A stretch of DNA of 64,000 bases from contig NC_064035.1 in NCBI RefSeq assembly GCF_932526225.1, positions 11,519,296 to 11,583,295 of the forward strand, written 5' to 3'. Source of the stretch: Nematostella vectensis. Taxonomy: Eukaryota > Cnidaria > Anthozoa > Actiniaria > Edwardsiidae. The position numbers and the translations under genes were made by a program. Below the pieces are notes generated by a model. The model saw only the letters and a program-made list of their open reading frames with translations, searched no databases and was not told the origin of the DNA. Shown piece by piece: positions 1 to 12,267 of the stretch. The number at the start of each line of letters is the position of its first letter. Within the stretch, counting starts at the first letter, position 1.

Positions 1-1676
1 GGTAAATACCTCAAGTCCATTCATGAGTGTCAGAGCACATTCAATTACGTCTTGAAGTAGTCGTCGGCCGTTGTCGCACCGACGACTCCTCGAAGAAAAC
101 TTGGTAAAATAACTTTACCCTCATTCTGCTCATTGAATGTCATTTTAATCTTATGGAACATTTTCAATGAAATCTAAAGCATTGTGTCGTTTTTGAAGTG
201 TTGTTGATCACGGCCTTTTTTCCGAAAATTTACCAAAATACCTCAATGATTACAGATTTGAGTTATTCGCGCGAACGCGTGTTTTATAGGGTCCCTCCAT
301 ACGAACCACACACCATTTGGAAGATGAAAATATAAAGAATTGACAAAGTCTATCAACTCTGAAAGGTTGTATAGACTTTAACGGGCTTTTCAACAAAGGA
401 GAAGGGATAGAGGAGAACGCAGAACACGCAGATTTCGGGTACGCGCAGTATGCTGTTTTTGGAACCTACAACAAAACGATATTTTCTTTTCTCGCATAAA
501 ATTCTCGACTTTAAATTATCCTTCGCTTCATTGTGGGAAGCATTACAATAGAAAACAATTCGCCAATATTTTGTGGTATTGCCGCCTCTGAATTTTAACA
601 GATTTAAGGAAAATACGCTGTTTTAGATTTTCCCGCCAAAACTTAGAATTATTCATTCGATTCAATCTCCTTTCGTGCGGCCAGGAAAATTGTCAAAGAT
701 CTGTAGAAAATTCAAATTTCAATCAAATTCAATTCCCCTTTTAAAATTTAAAAATTTATCTATGATTTGTTTTGGCTATATTGATATAAGTGAAAGGTTT
801 TTAAACTTTAAAGTAGATAACAAGCCAAAATGCCTTTATTGCCGCCATGTTTCTCATAAATGGCGCGTAAACAAATAAAGTAGCATAACTGTCAACTCTC
901 CCGCATTAGGCGGGAGTCTCAAGATTTTGGACCCCTTTTCCCGCTCTCCCGCGTTGAGCACCAAATCTCCCGCTTTTTAGCGATTTTTATCGCTTCCGAC
1001 AAAATATTCCATAAAAAAATCGTCATTTTGCCTATTTTCTATTAAAATATTTGAAACAACAATTTCCTTGCGTAGCGCAATTTATCTAACACCCTCGTGA
1101 GATCTATAAGTGGATTTGTTCGCCAGAGCTTTCTATACGGCAAACGCCTGCAAGGTTAAACCCACCCCTCTCCCCCCCAAAAATGAATATACCCCACCCA
1201 TCCCCCCAAAAAAATCTCAAGCCTTCAGATTTTCGGAGGTTGACAGGTATGAAGTAGGAGCGACTGATACGACATATGGAAACCAGTAGTTGTATGAGTT
1301 GCATTGAGTTGTGTCTGCGCAGTCGGTGGGCAAGTTCATACGACAGAAACGACAGACGCAACCATATGGAAACCAGGCTTTTAAGTTTGGTTGTCTTGCG
1401 AATTGTTCTTTCGAAATCTATCGAAATTCTATATCTATATCCAAATTCATGGTTATTGCACGTTAAGCGTTATCACATTAAGCGTTAAGTCTGTTCTTAC
1501 ATTTGATTTGTTCCTACATTAAGCGTTAGTTACAGCAGAAGTTAGGGTGTGAAGGAATGACGAGCAGATGGTATTTAAAATTTAGTATAGATAATGCGGG
1601 ATACCTGTGGTAATGAGCCCTTGCTATTGATCCAGCGGTTTTGAACATATTATTTTAGAACATCTCGTAAAATAAA
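1..1676. other. Upstream region without a recognised gene
   Basis: No open frame here has domain-like content or plausible splice structure; the few open frames are under 90 codons and AT-rich. One recognisable item is a dispersed-repeat end at about 884-965, with the paired motifs CTCCCGCATTAGGCGGGAG and a following CTCAAGATTTTGGACC. A related sequence in the opposite orientation lies near 45630-45695. At 1276-1370 a short segment with CATATGGAAACCAG occurs twice, about 90 bases apart. The stretch next to 1677 would contain the SUGCT promoter, but no core element stands out. Confidence 0.6.
884..965. repeat. Dispersed repeat end (partner near 45630)
   Basis: The segment following GTCAACTCTCCCGC reads, in reverse complement, as a match to 45630-45695: both contain GCGGGAAAAG, AAAATCTTGAGACT and a terminal GAGA(G/A)TTG. 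Two copies in opposite orientation 45 kb apart indicate an interspersed element. The class is not known to me, and full boundaries are not visible. Confidence 0.55.
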
Positions 1677-4600
1677 ATGTCAAAATGGCTGTGTTTGTGG
1701 CGAGGATACAAGGTTGAATCACTTGCAAGGTCATCAATATATCCAACAAGACATTATGCGAGCAGAGAAAGCCATGGTTAGTTTTGGTCTTAATAGGTTA
1801 TTCTGGAACTTTCCTTGATATATAATTTAGATCTTATTTTTATTATTATTTTTTATTACCAAGCAAGCTCAAGTGGAAAGATGTTGAAATCTGCACCATT
1901 AGCTGGTGTAAGGGTATTGGATATGACAAGGTTTGTTATAACAGGCGTAGAATTAGTATTTTTAGCCATTGATTTAAAGGCTTCTTTGTAGCTTTTCTTT
2001 GAAGGGTAAATGTAGTCTTGTTAAAGGCCCATAAGCAACCAAGCCTACATCAGATCGAGGCTCTATTTTAGCGCCAGGCTTTATTTTATTGTTTCAACCT
2101 TTTAAAAAACCTCTTCTATCGTTGTTAAAATCGCGTTAAAATCGAAATGGGGCTCAAAGTTTTAAATAGTTGGTACTTTATCGTTTTACAACAATACCTG
2201 GCAAATAATTCTAAGATTTATCTATATGCTGGTATTTATGCGATGTCATATGAAAGCAGTTTTACCACCTTGAGCCAAAGGCGGAAGGTCACGGGAAATT
2301 GAAGTATGTAAAAAGGTTTGTGAAACTTGTATTAATCGTACACTGACATCCAAGAACAATACAGAATTCCTTTTGCATTTTATGAGTATAGACAAAACAA
2401 TCTTCACTTTTTTTGTGTTCCATGCCAATATCTCGCCTATCACAACGACTACACAGGGATTGTGGGTTTAGTTTTCCTGGAAGTCAAACTTTCTCAGACT
2501 CTGAGCCACTCATTCACATATAGAGGGAATGAAAATAGCAGGTTCGATTCATAGGTGAGCCTTGATGCAACCCTGAAAATGCAAGAACAAACAATATGTA
2601 GAAGTTTTGCCGTGAGTTGAATTTGCAAATCATAGCAGTGAAATATATTTCTATGTGTTCGGCATTTATTTTCCTTGACTTCTCGCTTCATGGTTATTAA
2701 CCTAGAGTTTTAATTACAGTAATTTTCAGTGATAATACAAAGAATAGTTTGAGTTCGAGTGATTGCATGGAATAAACCAACATCTTTCCAGATGATTAAC
2801 ACAAGATCCTTATTCTGAAGCACGCATTGCTTGGTCGTTTCTTCGTTACGTTATGTTCTTGTCTTCCTAAATGTCTGACTCACGGATTGGTAGGTAGAAG
2901 CAAGGACAAATGCTCATAGCCAGCCAAAATTTGGAAGGAAAGCTTAGGATGAAATATCTTTTTTTCACATGGTAGAGCTAAACTTGAGTAGATTTACTTA
3001 TTATTTGGCAAACTTTCAAGACAATGTAATAAGGCTTCCTGGCTGCTAGCTAGTCTTTGATATTGTTGCCATGACCAAACCACAGGTAGCCCAGGCAGAT
3101 TACACAAAAATACATAAGTCTTATAAGGATGGCTAATTTTCACACAAAAAAAAAGAAATGCAATTACAACCTGGCTATTGTTCTTTCTCTCATAGCAAAT
3201 TTCAAACTGTAAGATGTCTTTTTTTATAATTGAAAATACAGCGGTTTATTCATGAGAAAACTTCAAAATAACAATCTAAGAATGAAGTCTGATACTACAG
3301 TATAATGACGATGATTGATTGATAATGTTTTGGTAAAACGCTTGAATTAGCCGATGGAAATGGATGCTTTGTGTGCCTCGGCATTGAGCAGGAGCATAAA
3401 ATGGCTGTGTGATAACTAAGAACATATCTAATTTATACTCTTTTGTTATGTAAGGGTTCTTGCAGGTCCATTTGCAGCAATGCTTCTGGCAGATTTAGGA
3501 GCTGAAGTCATTAAAGTGGAAAAACCAGGTATAAGAAGCAGATAGGGCCTTGCAGCACAACACTTTTTCTGTATTTCAGCCTTCAACCCTTGATACTTCT
3601 TCCCACCTTCAGTCCTTACACTATGTTTCAGGTGCATGGCTAGAGAAGTGGGTGCTTCTTTGGGCTAGTACAGTCTTGTTGGAGAATCAATTCCTGTTTT
3701 CACAATCTCATCTATTTTATTTTAGGATCTGGTGATGATACAAGGTCGTGGGGGCCACCATTTTGTAAAACTGAAAGCTCATACTTTTTATCAGTTAACA
3801 GGAACAAAAAGGTAAAATTATCATAAGATTGCTTTCAAGTCTGTTCTTTTTTTTAATTTACGGTGTCCTTTTTTTAGGTGCCATTTAGAGCACGCAGTAG
3901 GTAGAAACTAACATACATTTTGCCTATTATTGGTGCTAAGTTTGTTTGTTTAGTAGTTTGTACATTATTGGGAATTTTCAAAATCTCTGATTCTCAGAAA
4001 TCTCAATATACACCAAGACACCATTAATAAAAAAAACATAAGTGGAGTGTCAGAAATAACAGGTGAATTGAATTTAGCTGAATCCCTGTTCTTTCTTTTA
4101 GAGCATCGCTGTCAATATGAAATCTAAAGAGGGCTCCAGTCTTTTGATTGAGGTACTTTAATGATACAAACTTTTGAGTGATGCTCTATCTTTTCATGAG
4201 AATATTTGATTCGTTAGGAAGTGAAGAAGTCCGCTTGTAAGGCCTAACAGGATTGGCAAGCTTATCTCATTGTTGTAATGTATTCATTGTTTTTCGTCTG
4301 CACCAATCCAATGTGGTTAAATCTTCTGATAGCTTCTACTTGACCTGATTGGTTGAGTTATTTTTTATTTTATTTGTATGTACCGTATAGCTTTCCAAGA
4401 AATGCGATGTTCTTCTTGAAAACTACCTTCCTGGTAAACTTGATAAGTTTGGTCTTGGTTATGATAGCCTTAGCAAGCTTAACCCTTCACTGATTTACTG
4501 CTCTATAACTGGTTATGGCCCTGGAGGGCCATATGATCAGAGGCCAGGCTATGATGTGGTGGTGTCTGCTATGGGAGGACTCATGCATATTACAGGACCT

Positions 4601-7600
4601 GAGGTACAGTATGAGACCAAAAATTATACTTTGTGGTGGATCAAGAGGAAGGTAGGGGAAGGGAAACCGCTGTATAGGTATGAGGCCGTCAATGCTACTG
4701 AATTTTGATAAGTGTGAAAAGGAAATACTTAAATGGAACTGCTTAAAATCGTCAGTTTGCTCCAGGTGGCACTCCCTTCAGTCTCCTAAAGCTTGTTCTC
4801 CTGACCGTCCCACTCGACAGGATGGGGATCCGTGCAAGGTGGGAGTGGCGATGACTGACCTATGCACAGGACTCTATGCCCATGGTGCAATCATGGCAGC
4901 TTTGATTCAAAGAGAAAAAACAAAGATAGGACAGAAGATTGATTGCTCACTCTTATCGTCACAGGTATAGTGTAAAAAAATAACAATAGAACATTGACTT
5001 AGTGTTCTTTTGTTATTAAGGACCCTATAGATTAAGATAATTTTTCTTTTATTCATCAGATAGCTGTTTTATCTCACATTGCAACTAGTTATCTAAACAC
5101 TGGTTTTGTGACAGGCCGTTATGGTACCGCACATCATAGCATTGTGCCATACCAGGTAATTCTAAGTTTATTCTTAGAGTATTTTATTTAAAGCTAAGCT
5201 GAAGGGAATCTAGGTTATTTGTCTACTGTTGCTGGCAATGATAACCTCACCCTTCACTTATAAATCACAGCGCCCTTCCCTCCCGAGGTCATTCCTAATA
5301 AGGGCATTCATATCATGGTCGGTTCTGGTAATGATGGTCTCACCCTTCACTTCTATTCACAGCCCCTTTCCCTCCCAAGGTCTTTCCTACTAAGGACAGT
5401 CATATCATGTCGGTGCTGGAAATGATGGTCTCACTCTTCACTTCTATTCACAGCCTCTTTCCCTTCCCAGGTCTTTCCTACCAAAGATGGTCATATCATG
5501 GTTGGTGCTGGAAATGATGGCCTTTTCAAAAAGCTGTGCAAGGTATGATAAATTGTACATTTTTTTGTGGTGCTCAAAGATAACTGGGTGTAAAGTATTC
5601 TAGCTGTAGCTATTTATTTCCTGCAGGTTATTGAGATGCCCCGTCTAACGGAAGACCCCAAGTATAAGACAAACAATGCACGTGTACAATACAGACATGA
5701 GCTGATTCCAATCCTTGCTGATAAGTATGTCCTTATGCTGGCAAACGTTATGCTTAGGTACAATACAGACATGAGCTGATTCCAATCCTTGCTGATAAGT
5801 ATGTCCTTATGCTGGCAAACGTTATGCTTAGGTACAATACAGACATGGGCTGATCCCAATCTTTGCTGATAAGTATGTCCTTATGCTGGCAAACGTTATG
5901 CTTAGGTACAATACAGACATGAGCTGATCCCAATCCTTGCTGATAGGTTACGCTTAGGTACAATACAGACATGAGCTGATCCTAATCCTTGCTGATAGGT
6001 TACGCTTAGGTACAATACAGACATGAGCTGATCCCAATCCTTGCTGATAGGTTACGCTTAGGTACAATACAGACATGAGCTGATCCTAATCCTTGCTGAT
6101 AGGTTATGCTTTAGGTACAATACAGACATGAGCTGATCCCAATCCTTGCTGATAGGTTACGCTTAGGTACAATACAGACATGAGCTGATCCTAATCCTTG
6201 CTGATAGGTTACGCTTAGGTACAATACAGACATGAGCTGATCCCAATCCTTGCTGATAGGTTACGCTTAGGTACAATACAGACATGAGCTGATCCCAATC
6301 CTTGCTGATAGGTTATGCTTAGGTACAATACAGACATGAGCTGATCCCAATCCTTGCTGATAGGTTATGCTTAGGTACAATACAGACATGAGCTGATCCC
6401 AATCCTTGCTGATAGGTTATGCTTAGGTACAATACAGACATGAGCTGATCTCAATCCTTGCTGATAGGTTATGCTTTAGGTACAATACAGACATGAGCTG
6501 ATCCCAATCCTTGCTGATAGGTTACGCTTAGGTACAATACAGACATGAGCTGATCCCAATCCTTGCTGATAGGTTACGCTTAGGTACAATACAGACATGA
6601 GCTGATCCCAATCCTTGCTGATAGGTTATGCTTTAGGTACAATACAGACATGAGCTGATCCCAATCCTTGCTGATAGGTTACGCTTAGGTACAATACAGA
6701 CATGAGCTGATCCCAATCCTTGCTGATAGGTTACGCTTAGGTACAATACAGACATGAGCTGATCCCAATCCTTGCTAATAGGTATGTTCTTGTGCTGGCA
6801 AACGTTATGCTTAGGAAAAGAGTAACAGTGTTCAACAGTGCTCTTGTATAAGACTTTACCTACAGGAACATCCATGGGAACCCATGGTGTCGAGGTCAAC
6901 GTGATGTGGCTCGAGAACAACAATGAACAAGGTGGCGATGGGGCAGTGAGGGAGGAAGACTTCTTCTATTTCCTTGCTCTTCTGCCTCCTCCCTCTCCCC
7001 CTTCTCCGCCTTGTTTTGCCTCATTCTTGTGCCTTATTGCACAAGTGTAAACGCCCTGGGTGCCCGAGGATGCTACAAAAACTACCAACTTCCCAGAAGC
7101 GTTCCTTGGAGAAATATATAGCCTTTCGACTTTGCTTTAAACAAGCTTTACCTAGGGATAACCTTTCATGGTATATGTTAGTCTCCCTCGCAGCCGTACT
7201 GGACAGGTATATGTGTACTCTTTACTAAATTATTCTGCGTCGTGCTGGCGCGCAAAGAAAAAAACATACAGGCACAATGTGTTTTGTTTGTTGTGTGCCC
7301 GGCTGGAACCGCACGATCAGCTGTAACAGAAATAAGCCCTCTTGGTATATATTTCTATAGGTTAACTGAAAGGGAATCTAATGAGTGGTTGCCACTGTTA
7401 GAGGAATATGGCATCCCTTCAGCGCCGATCAACAACATCAAGCAAGTATTTGCTGATCCCCAGGTAAGACCTGACGTAGTGCCTGGATTAGTGCTTAGAA
7501 AATACGACAATTTATAGCACAGACGCGAGAGGTTGAATGAATGAAGGGGGAGGGTGTGTGTGTGTGTGAGGAGGCAGGGAGATGCAGATGAAACCCCTAT

Positions 7601-8348
7601 CTCGATCAAGTTTACCCACCCATCTTTCATGAGAAATCGGGTTAACTGGGTTGTATAACTGTATTTTGCATCGTTTCTTTTTTATATTTTTTTAGCCGTT
7701 TTCATAGAAACGTTTTTATTGGCAATTTGCTCCTAACTGACTAATTTTAAAAGCTTTAGACTTATTTCATTGCGCTTTGTGTTGTTTTTGAAGGTCCAGT
7801 ATAAAAACCTGGTGCAAGAAGTGGACCACCCGACTATAGGAAATGTCAAACTGCCGGGTAAATAAAGGGCTTATGTTTGTTGATGACATCGTTTTACTTG
7901 CTTATGTATGAAATCGGATTTTCACCCGTTTTCCGTGATAATGTAGTTGGCTTAGCAGCGGCTCTTAGTGTCACGCACGCCCCCCCTCTCCCCCCCCCCC
8001 CCCACCTCACTTGTGTGGTAGCGTGCGTGGCACTATGAGAGGCTGCTAAGCAGACTACATTATCACGGAAAACGGCTGAAAGCATCATCAATATTAGAGT
8101 ATTTGGAAAATCCTCATGCCATGTCTCATGTATTTTCATGTCTCATGCATTTTTCATTTCTTTTATTGTAATCAGCGCCTGCCGTGGAATATGATGGTGT
8201 CACGCGACTGGTCACGCCATCGGCTCCCCCACTTCTCGGACAACACACCACAGAGGTGTTGCGTGACATATTGGGATGCGATCAGAGTCTCATCAAGTCC
8301 CTTCACCAGTCAGGAACTGTTCAAAGTTATAAAGAATCAAACAGCTGA
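1677..8348 (+). CDS. SUGCT: Succinate--hydroxymethylglutarate CoA-transferase, class III (13 exons)
   Basis: The protein is 446 aa, like vertebrate SUGCT (about 445). Exons: 1677-1776, 1864-1930, 3455-3528, 3726-3811, 4102-4152, 4391-4603, 4821-4964, 5060-5155, 5471-5542, 5627-5724, 7361-7463, 7794-7857, 8176-8348. All junctions are GT..AG, all phases agree, and the stop is TGA. The first 35 residues are Arg/Ser-rich and lack acids at the start, as in a mitochondrial targeting peptide. Class III CoA-transferase landmarks follow: [52 protein letters not shown] and, near residue 238, GQKIDCSLL with the expected catalytic aspartate. The C-terminal half has [14 protein letters not shown] and [14 protein letters not shown]. 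The family moves CoA from succinyl-CoA or HMG-CoA to dicarboxylates such as glutarate. Two splice junctions lie inside tandem repeats (see repeats). The start is the first ATG in frame with the targeting peptide. Function is by homology only. Confidence 0.93.
5238..5513 (+). repeat. Three tandem copies of the SUGCT exon 9 acceptor and exon start
   Basis: A unit of about 91-92 bp occurs three times. Each copy runs from a GATGGTCTCACCCTTCACTT-like sequence through a pyrimidine tract to an AG and then exon-9-like coding sequence. The third copy is the real exon (acceptor before 5471). Copy 1 has an open pseudo-exon after the AG at 5286-5287 that would read [18 protein letters not shown]. Copy 2 starts after the AG at 5378-5379 but has lost one base near ATCATG, which shifts its frame. 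Neither upstream copy has a consensus donor at its end, so they look like decayed duplications and not alternative exons. Confidence 0.85.
5685..6815 (+). repeat. Minisatellite containing the SUGCT exon 10 donor junction (about 20 units)
   Basis: The repeat begins inside exon 10 (TACAATACAGACATGAGC at 5685) and continues through the true donor at 5725 into the intron. The first three units are 74 bp and carry an exact or near copy of the donor context GATAAGTATGTCC. About 16 shorter 52-53 bp units follow, lacking the 22 bp after the exon end, so the junction reads GATAGGTTACGC. A final long unit starts near 6742. The shortened unit was therefore derived from the exon-intron unit by one internal deletion and then amplified. 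Confidence 0.92.
7919..8081. mobile_element. Hairpin MITE in SUGCT intron 12
   Basis: Two arms of about 61 bp are inverted copies of each other: 7919-7980 and 8021-8081, both with CCGTTTTCCGTGATAATGTAG at their outer part and GTGTCACGCACG-like sequence at the inner end. The loop is a C/T tract. No transposase is present, so this is a non-autonomous inverted-repeat element. Clear target-site duplications were not found. Confidence 0.75.
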
Positions 8349-8554
8349 CAGTATACATTACAAGCATACACAATTAATAATAGCTCGGGCTCTCTTTGGA
8401 CCGTTCAGACAGAGGGGCTGGTAATATTCAGTAGATTTGCCAAAGGTAGCCCAAACACAAGGGATTCCTCTACAGCTTTTTACTTTTTTGTCGTCTCCCA
8501 TTGTTGCCTTATCTTACCTTACTTGGTAGGATAGGCTTCGGTCTAAAGAATCCG

Positions 8555-8560
8555 AATAAA
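8555..8560 (+). promoter_or_regulatory. Possible polyadenylation signal of SUGCT
   Basis: AATAAA occurs 207 nt after the SUGCT stop codon, a normal distance for a short 3' UTR. The assignment rests only on motif and position. Confidence 0.4.
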
Positions 8561-8685
8561 TAACAATACCCATTAAGAAATGTAGAAAGGACATTTTCTG
8601 AGTATGAAAAGACTGATGGGTGCACAATGTGTGAGAGGGTTTTTTACACATCAATTCTATTAAAAAAGGTGTTTTAAAACCCACT

Positions 8686-9230
8686 TGTATCCTACTCCTG
8701 AGATGACCTCTACTCGAGCACATCCGCTCTATTCATCTGCTAGCACCTCTCCTCGCGCACATCCTAGCGCGAGTCAGCGGCTACACGTAGGCTACGCGCG
8801 TTCGCACTATTCATCTGCTAGCAATGTGATGACCTCTACTCGTGCACTTCCTAGGCTACGCGCGTTCGCACTATTCATCTGCTAGCAATGTGATGACCTC
8901 TACTCGTGCACATCCTAGGCTACGCGCGTTCGCACTATTCATCTGCTAGCACTGTGAAAACGTCTACTCGCGCACATCCACACTACTTCGCTGCTAGCAC
9001 TGTGAAAACGTCTACTCGCGCTCATTCACACTACTTCGCTCTTAAGTATTGTGAAGACCTCTACTCGCGCTCATCCACCCTACTTCGTTGCTCTGTGAAG
9101 ACCTACTCGCGCTCATCCACACTACTTCGCTGCTAGCACTGTAAAAACCTCTACTAGCGCTCATTCACACTACTTCGCTATTAGCACTGTAAATACCTCT
9201 ACTCGCGCTCATCCGCACTTCATCTGCGAT
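8686..9230 (+). repeat. Evolving tandem repeat, two unit forms
   Basis: The left part has units of about 68 bp with CTACGCGCGTTCGCACTATT followed by CATCTGCTAGCAATGTGATG. Toward the right it becomes shorter units of about 50 bp built around ACTACTTCGCTGCTAGCAC, TGTGAAAAC and TCTACTCGCGCTCAT. The shared core is GCTAGCA followed by TGTGA and CTCTACTCG. The gradual change along the array suggests successive expansions of diverged units. Confidence 0.85.
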
Positions 9231-9328
9231 ATAGGCCTCCGAGGATGGGTTCTGACGGGGCACTAATATATATGTTTTTATTTTTTACATGAAACATGTA
9301 TATTTCTGAAATGTGGAATTTTCCGGCA

Positions 9329-9843
9329 AATTCGTGAGGCTCAGTCTACCAAGATTTTATGAAAATGAATGAATAAAAAACTTCATTTGAGTAAAAAGGT
9401 AAATTCAAAAGAATTCTTAAACGGGTTTTATATGACCTAAACTGGAAACCAATTAGGGCCGATATAAATGCCGTTAGTTTATTCTGTAAGATAGAAAAAT
9501 TCGTGAGGCTCATTCGACCAGGATTTTATGAAAATGAATGAATAAAAAAACTTCATTTGAATAAAAAGGTAAAGGCAAATAAATTCTAAAACGGGTTTTT
9601 ATATGACCTATTACTGGAAATCAATAGGGCCGATAAAATGCCGTTAGTTTATTCAAGATAGAAGAAATTCGTGAGGCTCTGTCGACCAAAATTCTTTTAG
9701 AAATAATGAATAAAAAACTTCATTTGAATACAAAGGTAAAGGCAACGGATATCTTAAACGGGTATTTTGCATGAGCTATCACTGGTAATCAAATAGGGCC
9801 GATAAAAATGCCGTTAAGTTCATAGTTTGTAAGATAGAAGATA
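9329..9843 (+). repeat. Three tandem copies of a unit of about 170 bp
   Basis: Units start at about 9329, 9499 and 9668 with ATTCGTGAGGCTC. Each runs through GAATGAATAAAAAACTTCA, AAACGGGTTTT, ATAGGGCCGATA and ATGCCGTTAGTTTATTC. Copies differ by small indels and substitutions, so the expansion is not recent. No coding potential is seen. Confidence 0.85.
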
Positions 9844-12219
9844 TGTCCATCGAGATATGCCGGCCATCGAAAAGGCACAATATCGACACATTTGCATTTG
9901 ACAGGTGGTAAAAATACACTCTTTTTTCCGAAAGCATACACTAAATAAGCATTACCACAAAACGTCTCCATAAACACCAGCGACAGTTCACCGTTTTTGT
10001 TTTTATATTCGTTTCGATAAAAATAGATAAAAAAAAATCAATCGCATTCACCAGTTTTTACTTCGTTCATAAACCTCGTGCCCGCGGATAGAGAAGAAGT
10101 ACTAAGGGCACACACCCTAATCGGAATTTATTAACGAAAGTGGTGTTTTGAAGACATTTCCAGGTAAAAGTTGTTTGACCCGAGGCCATAGTTTCTTACT
10201 TTTATAAAGAAGGGGAGGCACTTGAAAACTTGGAAGCTAGGTATAGTTTTCGTACTTGATGAAAAATAGCATCTTGACCCGCACTAAATTAATCGGATGA
10301 AAAACAATTATTTGTATACTATAATCTCCTTATTCCTATAAGGAAGAGGCTAGAATATCAAATCCAGCTTATATGATATTTCTTCAAGAACAGTTAAACA
10401 ATTTAAATTACAATAGAATATGTCCTTTTCAAGAATATAGAGACAAACATGTCGGCCATGCGCCCGCAATTAGCTTCGCGCCTGGCCTATCCTTTTGCTT
10501 GAAAGAGATCAAATTGTTATTAACTAAATATATTATCGCCCTTTTACTTTCCTGAAAGCCACTTCTTGAACATTATATTAAATCAGGTTCCGCGCTCCAT
10601 TTCCTCGCATTATCGCTAGATTTCGCTCACCTTCCCTGGCGCCAACACTAATTTACCATCCAGTAGCCCAGGAAAACGCCGCAAGCATTTCAGCGAAATT
10701 AAAGCTGTTAACTCATTTACTTAAAAACTCTTTTAAGATTCTGGATTATTTAGGGTTAGACATTATACAGCCTTTCATTCTCTCTTGTTTTTATTTATAG
10801 TCTGTTTTGACGTGCTGTTTTGCTTTTAAATTCGCCAGGATTCATTTTGCCACAACTCCCATATTTGCTTAGCTGGATACCCTACTTTTAAGGAGGAAAA
10901 TACCAATAAAAGTTTTATTGAAATTGGTGATAAAAAAGGCCGGGAGCTATTTAACCTGAGAATCCATATTTAGAATTTATTTTCGGTATACCATTACCGT
11001 TTCGTGTATTTTATTAGCAGATGTCTTTGGTGTATCCACGTGGTAAACATCTTCGAAAACAGATAAGGAAAAAAAAAGTCATAATAATAATAATTTCTTT
11101 GTTTCCGACCGATCTCTCAGGTTTGGGCTTTTGCTGAGGTTACACAACTAAATGCATGTTTCTTAATAGTGTCAATGTAATAGCACACGACCATTTCTAA
11201 ACAAGGAATTCCACGGTACAATAACAGCGAAACTGAGACAAACCAGGGTCTCCTTGATCTTGGTTGGAAGTGAAATGGCTTTTACGAAAAGAAAAAAAGA
11301 ATCACTTATCGCAGATAATGCCCGTCAAGCCTGCCCAATTTCTTTGTGGTTTGTCGGCCTGCTATTACTTTTAACTTCAATTGATTAGAAGCCCGATTCG
11401 ATAAGGAATAGCATTTGAAAACGCTAACGAGAATGTTATATTGAATATGGACATCTTAATTTTTTCACATTTAAAGAACGGGGAAGCGTTAGTTTGCTTC
11501 AAAAAAGGGGTAAACCTTTTGCCTCTCTGTATCATATGAAACCAAAAAGTAAATAAGGCGTCGTGTATTTGCATATTTACTTGATAATGAGTTTTTGTGT
11601 TTACGATAGAGGTCTTGTATTTGACTCCTGGGGGTCATGCAAGCCCCGCTGTGTAAAGGGCAAACCTTCTACGCTAAACACCAAAAGCCGACATCAAAAC
11701 ATCTACTTCCCTAACCGCTAGCCTACATTTAAACTCACTAACTTCGTTCTAATCCGAGCTATGACGAAACTTTTCGTTTATTTGTCGCACCGGAAACTCG
11801 GTTTCGCGATAGAAGGGTGGTTGTCATCTATGTTTCCTACATCAAAAGTGCTATTGTTTCGCCCAGACAATTGATGAGCGCGTACTTGCGTGACACAACC
11901 GCGAAACGCAAAGCTAGAAATACCTCAAGAGACTACACCACAAGCCCGTTTTCTTGACTTTCGTGTGATTTCGTTGTCGTTATGGATAAAGGAATAATAT
12001 TTAGGGTTACTATAGTAGAAGTTTTGTTGCGTAGGCAGCTACATACTGTTTCCGGCGCGTCGCTGGCTTAGGCGCGGTATTGTCACGCATGGAATGTCCG
12101 CTATGTTGTATTCGCGCCTGCTCGGTAACGCACGTCACGCCACACACTTCACTTGACGAGTTGTGGTTGTTTCTCTACGGCGGGAAGGGTGCACATAAAC
12201 TGTCGTCTAGTTCGACGAG

Positions 12220-12267
12220 ATGTTTTCTTTATTACTGTGGCCGGCCATCCTGCATTACTGTGTAGCA
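12220..12267 (+). other. Signal peptide of integrin alpha
   Basis: The first 16 residues, MFSLLLWPAILHYCVA, are hydrophobic and end in a small residue. The following FNIDTNLPLV is the normal start of a mature integrin alpha chain, where F-N-(I/L)-D is typical. This supports the chosen ATG at 12220. Confidence 0.85.

Larger units (their letters stand above)
8349..12219. other. Intergenic region between SUGCT and integrin alpha
   Basis: Apart from the SUGCT 3' end and two repeat blocks (8686-9230 and 9329-9843), about 3.9 kb shows no gene-like reading frame. Open frames are short, AT-biased and without domain signatures. The segment just before 12220 should include the integrin alpha promoter and 5' UTR. 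I see no convincing TATA box or other core element. Confidence 0.6.

Noticed and set aside
7919-8081. Strong hairpin considered as a transcription terminator or structured RNA
   Set aside because: It lies in an intron of a eukaryotic gene, with arms of about 61 bp and a C/T loop, the form of a MITE. Intrinsic terminators do not apply here.
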